In this document: in pieces, positions 58,978-64,000 of the stretch
How the letters are laid out: each line of letters starts with the position of its first letter
How positions within the stretch are numbered: position 1 is the first letter of the stretch
Assembly: GCA_028583415.1 (NCBI GenBank)
Contig: CM053275.1
Coordinates: forward strand, 88,282,278-88,346,277
Direction of reading: 5' to 3'
From: Protea cynaroides
Lineage: Eukaryota; Streptophyta; Magnoliopsida; Proteales; Proteaceae
Length of the DNA stretch: 64,000 bases
Made by a program: the position numbers and the translations under genes
The notes under the pieces: generated by a model
The model's input: only the letters and a program-made list of their open reading frames with translations
What the model was told of the DNA's origin: nothing
Database searches by the model: none

Positions 58978-60544
58978 TGTAAGACCGGTATCGAACTAAT
59001 CGGTTTTACCACCTTGTACCAGATCTACCTATCATGGTCGAGCCAAGTGGATCAAGTGCGTGAAGAAATCACAAGACCAGGTATGAGTCTAACCCAAAAA
59101 ATAGTAAATGTGAGGGTAGGGTCGCATGCCTAAACAAGTAGGGTCGACCCCACCTAACCAGAAGTCCAACCCATGACTTTTTAGTCATAGGGTCGGATGA
59201 CTAAGAAGGTGTAGGGTCGACGGATCCTGCGACCCTACGTTCGACCCTACGATGACAGACAGAAATCGAAAATTATGAAACTTTCCTAATTCCAAGGGGA
59301 TCTTTTCTAAACTCATTGGGACTTATTATGGAGGGTTTTCCTCTATAAATAGGACGTCCCTTAGCCTCTTTCACTCCTTTACAACCCTAATTGAAAGTGA
59401 GAGAAAGAGAAAGAGAAGAAAGAGAAGAAGAGAAGGAAACTTGAAGAAAAAGACTAAGGAAGAGAAGAAAACTTCAGAGAAACCTCTGAATAAAGGTATG
59501 AACCTAATTCCTTACCTGAATAAGAGATCCTAGAATAGTTATGAAGAACATAGGATTAGAAGAAACCCAAATCATCCATCCATGGACAAGTTTCAAGAGA
59601 TTCCATGGAGAAAATTGTTATGAACAATGAATAGTGTATAACTTAGAGTTTTGAGCCATAGAACAATCTTAGAATGGACCATGAAAGTAAGCCAAAGGAT
59701 CAAAACATTAAATAATGGATTTTAGAATGAAAGGTTGACTCAGAATACGTGTGCTCGCACGTAGGGTCGAATGATATCCGACCCTACGAGATCACAGGAT
59801 CGACCACATGCCCTCGGAAAGTCCCAGGGAGGGTGTGGTCGCACGTAGGGTCGAATGGTATCCGACCCCACGTCCGACCCTACACCCTAGGGTCGCAGAA
59901 ACTGCTACCCTAGGTGCTACCCTACCTGTGACCCTACGATTTTAGTTATTTTAAATTTATTGAAATTAATTCTAATAAAAATCTATCGACTTGTTAGGTT
60001 TTTCTAGTAATTTAAAAGTGATTCATAAAGCTTGAACGAGGATCTACGCTCAACCAAAGGTGAGGGAACAAGACCTAAAAGTAATTTAAAAGTGATGTGT
60101 GCTCACCCTTTCGACGTCGAATCTTTTTAGTTGATGATGCAGGTACCACCGTAAAAGATTATATAAATGCTCCGATGTATGGACATGCGGCGACGATGGA
60201 TGCTGAAGTTATGATGGAGTCGCATGATTCGTCATGCGAGTGCAACTCTTGCATTTTCGATTAGATTTAGTTTAAATTATACAGACAATGTAATTGATTT
60301 AATTATTTTAATTTATGTCTTAGTCTTTGTGGAGATAATTGGTTAATTTATTTACTCTATCACAACTAGACTCTCAGTTCATTTAATATATAAGACTTCT
60401 GCTATTGTTTATTTACTCTGATTATGGATGTGGATGTGTATGGTTTAAGCAAACGGACACAGTCTATTTGAGATCCTGGTTGAACCGTTGGTTTATTGGC
60501 GGTTCATCACACCATTTTGAATAGTGCGTAATTGGGGTGTGACA
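58978..60544 (+). repeat. Chromovirus 3' LTR, internally deleted
   Basis: TGTAAGACC...TGTGACA, 1567 bp. It matches the solo LTR outside an internal deletion near 60080. Rich in GGGTCGAC/GACCCTACG phrases. Followed by gag-side sequence of the Tat-like element. Confidence 0.9.
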
Positions 60545-60573
60545 CTGAGGGTCGAGGCAGGCCTTCGATAGAG

Positions 60574-61875
60574 TTAATACCACCATGTCAGGCTGCAGTC
60601 CTTGATCTCCCCAGCCACTCCTAGAAAACGGGTTATAAATGGTCGGAGGGGCTCCTTCTTGTCCTGCTTGATCACCATCAGGTGGGACAGGTTCTTCTTC
60701 TGAGTTCGACTCCCTTGGAAATGGGAGAGAAACATGTTTCTTAACTCACGAAAAGTCCCCACTGACTTAGGGGGAAGATTGTTGAACCAGGTACTCCCTG
60801 CATCCCTCAGTGTGGAAAGGAAGGTTCTGCAACAGAGGACATCGTGATGGCCATAGATGACCATCCCCACCTTGAAGTTATCGAGATGTTTCTCTAGGTC
60901 TGCCTTTCTGTCATGCCAACCAACATTTGGGAAGACAAAGTTGAGGGGGAGCGGGTGGTTCATGACCTCATCTGTCAGGGCTGTCTCAGTATCATAATCT
61001 TGGAGGGCCTCAGAGTCGACCCCCCTTTCCACACACTGCACCCGGTCCTTCAGGTCTTTCACCGAGTGTTCTAGCCTGGTTATATTCTCATCGATTGTTA
61101 GGGTGCTCACTGTGGGTGGTGCTGCTGCAACTGGTACGACTGGTGGTACAACTGCAATTGGAGGGATCGCAGCTGCCCTTTGCTGCCTGGCTGCATTGAC
61201 TCCTTGCTGGGCCTCTTCTAGAGCACGCCTTGCCTCCTGGACCCGTGCTTGGGCTTCTTCCTTAGCGTATCTTCCCTCATCGACCCTCCTCTGGGCCTCT
61301 TGAGCCACGTCCTATTCAGTGTACATCCTTCTACGGGCTCTTCTAGCTTCATATCTCGACCCCAACCAGTCATGAATAGATGATCTTCTTGAGGTAGTAG
61401 GTGCCTCTTTACTGCTCTCGACCACTTCTGTAGGATCGTATACAAGCACGTACTCCAAGCTAGGCTCTCTATAGTAATCACTTCAACCCCTCCTCTGATG
61501 TGAGTCTACTGAACGGTTGGCCCACATGGACCTTGGTGAGGTTGCTCGAGGGGAAGAACGTCAAGAACGTTGGGATCTCTAGGGGACTTCTCCAATATCC
61601 ACTGGGGGAGCAGATACTGTGGGCCCTCCCATGGGTCTTCGCTGCAGCAACTCCGTCAGTGTTGCCAGTTGTTGAGCAAGTGGGTCGAACTGATCTCTAG
61701 TAACATATTGGGAGGGAACAGGCTCCCCTCTCCTTTCTTCGGGTTGAACTTCCTAGGCTCTTTCTTCGTGGGCCACCGGGATGTCTAATGGATCGCTTGG
61801 GACATCTCCATCCACGCGGCGAGAATCAGTCTCATGCAGGTTGTACGCCCTTTCAGTTCTTCTCGCAGGAGCCAT
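60574..61875 (-). pseudogene. Gag of the Tat-like element, broken
   Basis: The start codon is at 61875 (MAPARRTERAYNLHETDS), about 145 bp inside the 5' LTR. Frame breaks occur up to 61308. The longest open part (61308-60574, 244 codons) has an Ala/Glu/Arg-rich coiled coil (EEAQARVQEARRALEEAQQ), a Pro/Val-rich linker and then a retrotrans_gag core (GWHDRKADLEKHLDNFK, GSTWFNNLPPKSVGTF, FLSHFQGS, PLRPFITRF). It stops where the chromovirus begins. No zinc knuckle or protease is left. Confidence 0.82.
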
Positions 61876-61996
61876 GGGTAAACTTAATGGTAAACTTTTT
61901 CATATGATAAGGGGTAAAGAAATGGGGTAAGGAACTTAGATGTGATCTTGGGAGAAAACTAGAAAGGAAGAAAAGCTTTTAGAAGCAAAGTATGTC

Positions 61997-62018
61997 AGGC
62001 CCCACGGTGGGCGCCAAT
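61997..62018 (-). promoter_or_regulatory. Primer-binding-site-like sequence of the Tat-like element
   Basis: On the minus strand, directly after the 5' LTR, the sequence reads TTGGCGCCCACCGTGGGGCC. It closely resembles the TTGGCGCCNNNNNTGGGGA-type primer sites of many plant Ty3/gypsy elements. Its place fixes which LTR is 5'. Confidence 0.75.
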
Positions 62019-62019
62019 A

Positions 62020-62907
62020 TGTTGTAGATGGATTTCGCTCAGTGCTCCAGATGATGCCACGTAGCTACAATACAAATAAGGCAGTAAGCTGGGTGGGTTT
62101 TACCCCGTGGCCACTCCGATGCCAAAGTCAGTAGGTCTCCAAGACAAGCAGAATGGAACTCATAGTGAGACACTAGAGCTCCTTTGAGAGTGGGGTTCCT
62201 AAGGTACGAGAGTTCTAGAAAGCTTTCTCTTTCCCAATGGTGAAGATGAATATTAAAAAATGGGATATTCAGAGTGAAATTGGACAAGATAACGGTACCT
62301 CGAGATGGAAATTTTTGGATCCTTTGCAATCGATAGTTCTCCAATATTTATAGAACCATGGTGAAACTTCTTGGCCAAGCTTTCCCCCTTCTACCACCAT
62401 CTCTATCACGTGTCAGACAAAGAGGACTAGAACCAGGCGGCTACGACCCTTTAGGGTGGCACATACATGCCTTGTCTACCTTTTGACCCCCCTTATGTCC
62501 ACGTCAGCTGCTTTCTCTGCCAACTATGGCCGTCATTTCTCACTTATCGAGTAGAAATCCTACTTTTTACTGATTCGGTCCATGATATGGTGACGTGGCT
62601 GGTCAAGTCAGCACATCTTACATTTATGGTTGTTGTCGACATTTATGAGCATTAATGACAATGCATTTAATATCCAGCTACTCATTTCCGCCTGTCTTAT
62701 CACCGCTCTTATTCCTAGGGGGAATCGAATTAGATCTCTTTTCCCCGATTATCATAAGAGTGGATTTTTCCTTATCCGTACACTCCTTGCTTGGATAAGT
62801 GCCACGTGTAATATCTTGTATATGTCTTACTGATCCATTATCAATGGTCTGAATTCTGGATTTCTTACCGACGGTTTGATTTAACACAGACTTATTTTCC
62901 CCCAACA
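62020..62907 (-). repeat. Tat-like element, 5' LTR
   Basis: 888 bp, TGTTGTAGATGG...CCCCCAACA, collinear with the left LTR. Confidence 0.92.
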
Positions 62908-62919
62908 CTTCCCATTAGA

Positions 62920-63126
62920 GGATCCACATCCTCTCCTCCTAGAGGTTCGGGAGGAGAGGTGGCGACCCAGCTAGATGGCTGACACTTGGGGCTAGGGTGA
63001 ATCCGAGCCGACAAGCCAAGCAGACAAGGGGGTGTCGGCTCGGATTCACCCGAGCCCCAGGTGTCAACAATCCAATAGGGGTGCCGCCCCTCCTCTCGAA
63101 CCTCTGGGAGGAGAGGATTTGAATCC
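62920..63126. mobile_element. GC-rich hairpin MITE, 207 bp, copy 5
   Basis: Ends GGATCCACATCCTCTCCTCC and (complement) GGATTCAAATCCTCTCCTCC, interior palindromic. The 9-bp TSD CCCATTAGA lies at 62911-62919 and 63127-63135. The left TSD overlaps the Tat element's CTTCC duplication by two bases, so the large element landed just beside this MITE. Confidence 0.9.
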
Positions 63127-63324
63127 CCCATTAGAATACTTAAATTAACTAATTCATATTTCATCACATGTTAAGCATCAACCGTAAGTAAAGTAAACAT
63201 TAAGTATCAATGTAGGGCATTTTAATAAGAAAAATTATATTAAAAAAAATGAGGGCACTTTAAACTATAAAGCATAGTTAGTAAATTTGGATTCGAGAAT
63301 TATTTGTACGGAGAATAATTTGAA

Positions 63325-64000
63325 ATAACCTACCACCCAAGTTGTTTAAAAAAATCACTAACCACCCAAGTTAGACAAACGTTTATCAAAAAGATCCAAA
63401 AGCAACTAATAGAACCGTTAGTTGCTGATATCAACCTTTAGAAAATACTTGAATGACAATAATACCCTTTTTGTAAGGAAAAAAAATTAAAAGAGAGGAG
63501 CATGTACTGGTCTTCCCTATATAAACCCTCACCCCTCTCTTGATTCCTAATATCTCTTTATTCTGTCTGCTCTCTATCTGAAACTCATAAACAAATAACA
63601 CAAAAGAAAAAAAAAAAAAAAAAAAAAGGAAAAAAATTTGTCAGGATTTGAATACGAAGGATCGGATTTTCCTTCGATTGAATTGATTCGTAGGCATCTA
63701 TTTGATGAATCAAAATCATTGGCGACAACATCGATCAATTTTCCAGCAAAGAACTCAGGTGGTGCTTCAGTGTATTGCAGGAGCTTAAGCTTCAACAGTC
63801 TCTTCCCTTGTTTGTCAGAGAACTGGGGAGATCTGCCATTAAATGTCGATGATTCAGAGGATATGGTGGTCTATGATGTACGTTGTGACGCTGTTATTGT
63901 TGGAGACGAAAATTCCAGAGATGAAAATCCCAAACTCAGTTTTAGAAAAGGAAGCATCAAGGGACCTCATCATCAATAGGCCAATTTCAAGAGATGCATG
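63325..64000. mobile_element. Left part of a second apparent Pack-MULE
   Basis: From about 63325 (GAAATAACCTACCACCCAAG, then ATCACTAACCACCC) the sequence parallels the TIR of the PPR-bearing Pack-MULE. Shared phrases include CCGTTAGTTGCTGAT and AATGACAATAATACCCTT (63418-63470 versus the complement of about 42705-42745). The right end lies outside the window, so TIR pairing and TSD cannot be checked. Confidence 0.55.
63638..63979 (+). pseudogene. ERF transcription-factor fragment (group IX type), broken
   Basis: The frame encodes FPSIELIRRHLFDES and WGDLPLNVDDSEDMVVYDV. These two N-terminal motifs I know from ethylene-response factors of group IX, which bind GCC-box promoters through an AP2/ERF domain placed just after them. 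Two faults are visible. The only possible start here is TTG at 63638, with no in-frame ATG upstream. A stop occurs at 63977-63979, before any AP2 residues. A poly(A) run (about 63607-63627) precedes the frame. Together with the MULE-type TIR upstream, this suggests a captured 5' gene fragment. The window ends 21 bp later, so an AP2 domain in another frame further right cannot be excluded. Confidence 0.65.

Larger units (their letters stand above)
51067..60544 (+). mobile_element. Ty3/gypsy chromovirus (Tekay/Del type), nested
   Basis: Plus-strand element with gag, protease, RT, RNase H, integrase and chromodomain in gypsy order. The 5' LTR survives only as its last part (51067-51823); the 3' LTR is 58978-60544. 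The polypurine tract AAGAGGGGGGGAG (58964-58976) lies directly before the 3' LTR. It inserted in the Tat-like element, opposite to that element's direction. Because the 5' LTR start is missing, its own TSD cannot be read. A chromodomain at the pol C-terminus marks it as a chromovirus, a group that often targets heterochromatin (family knowledge). Confidence 0.9.
45409..62907 (-). mobile_element. Tat-like Ty3/gypsy element, 17.5 kb, with nested chromovirus
   Basis: Two direct LTRs, 45409-46307 (3') and 62020-62907 (5'), both TG...CA, enclose the element. A perfect 5-bp TSD CTTCC lies at 45404-45408 and 62908-62912. Orientation is fixed by the primer-binding-like site next to the right LTR, a purine tract next to the left LTR (AAAGGGGTTC on the minus strand) and a minus-strand gag. 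No pol of this element is seen; the place where pol should be is occupied by a plus-strand chromovirus, so pol was either lost or never present. A plus-strand (antisense) ORF lies between the pol position and the 3' LTR, as described for Tat-lineage elements such as Grande and Retand. The LTRs differ at roughly one base in ten over the first 150 bp (hand count), so the insertion is old. Confidence 0.9.

Overview
The window looks like nuclear DNA of a flowering plant, most likely a eudicot; I cannot name the species. The evidence is AT-rich non-coding DNA, GT-AG introns, plant retrotransposon families (a Ty1/copia element, a chromodomain Ty3/gypsy element, a Tat-like Ty3/gypsy element with an antisense ORF, an L1-type LINE), Mutator-like and Tourist-like MITEs, and gene relics of plant-specific families (BED/DUF659, PPR, ERF). 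There is no operon structure and no CRISPR array.

Only two genes look intact. Both lie on the minus strand and encode copper-containing primary amine oxidases with the same five-exon, four-intron structure: CuAO-1 (18062-21239, 732 aa) and CuAO-2 (28620-38982, 726 aa). Both keep the topaquinone Tyr, the catalytic-base Asp and the three copper-ligand His. They are a tandem duplicate pair, and weaker similarity continues into their upstream flanks (about 22.5-24.1 kb and 39.75-43.2 kb). CuAO-2 carries a decayed copia element in intron 2, stretching that intron to about 7.8 kb.

Layout. 0-2.2 kb: possible 5' end of a leftward gene, a (TA)n tract and degenerate repeats. 2183-5048: Mutator-like element (9-bp TSD) holding two hairpin MITEs and a third MITE. 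5.5-9.1 kb: broken BED/DUF659 hAT-transposase-like gene. 9226-9334: orphan exon of a probable thylakoid protein. 10749-15111: 5'-truncated LINE with target-site duplication, split by a 1.43-kb TIR element. 15.1-18.0 kb: mostly empty, with one Tourist-like MITE. 18.06-39 kb: CuAO pair and small repeats. 41176-42874: Pack-MULE carrying a PPR gene fragment. 43706-44359: Tourist-like element. 45409-62907: a 17.5-kb Tat-like Ty3/gypsy element (minus strand, CTTCC TSD) with an antisense ORF, invaded by a plus-strand chromovirus that is itself interrupted by a solo LTR (AAACT TSD). 62920-63126: hairpin MITE. 63.3 kb to the end: start of another apparent Pack-MULE carrying a broken ERF fragment.

The main theme is nested transposition around a tandem enzyme-gene pair. 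The most notable points are gene-fragment capture by Mutator-like elements, a family of GC-rich hairpin MITEs bearing palindromic G-boxes, and the antisense ORF of the large gypsy element. All coordinates and splice sites were read by hand; family names rest on recognised motifs, not on database searches.
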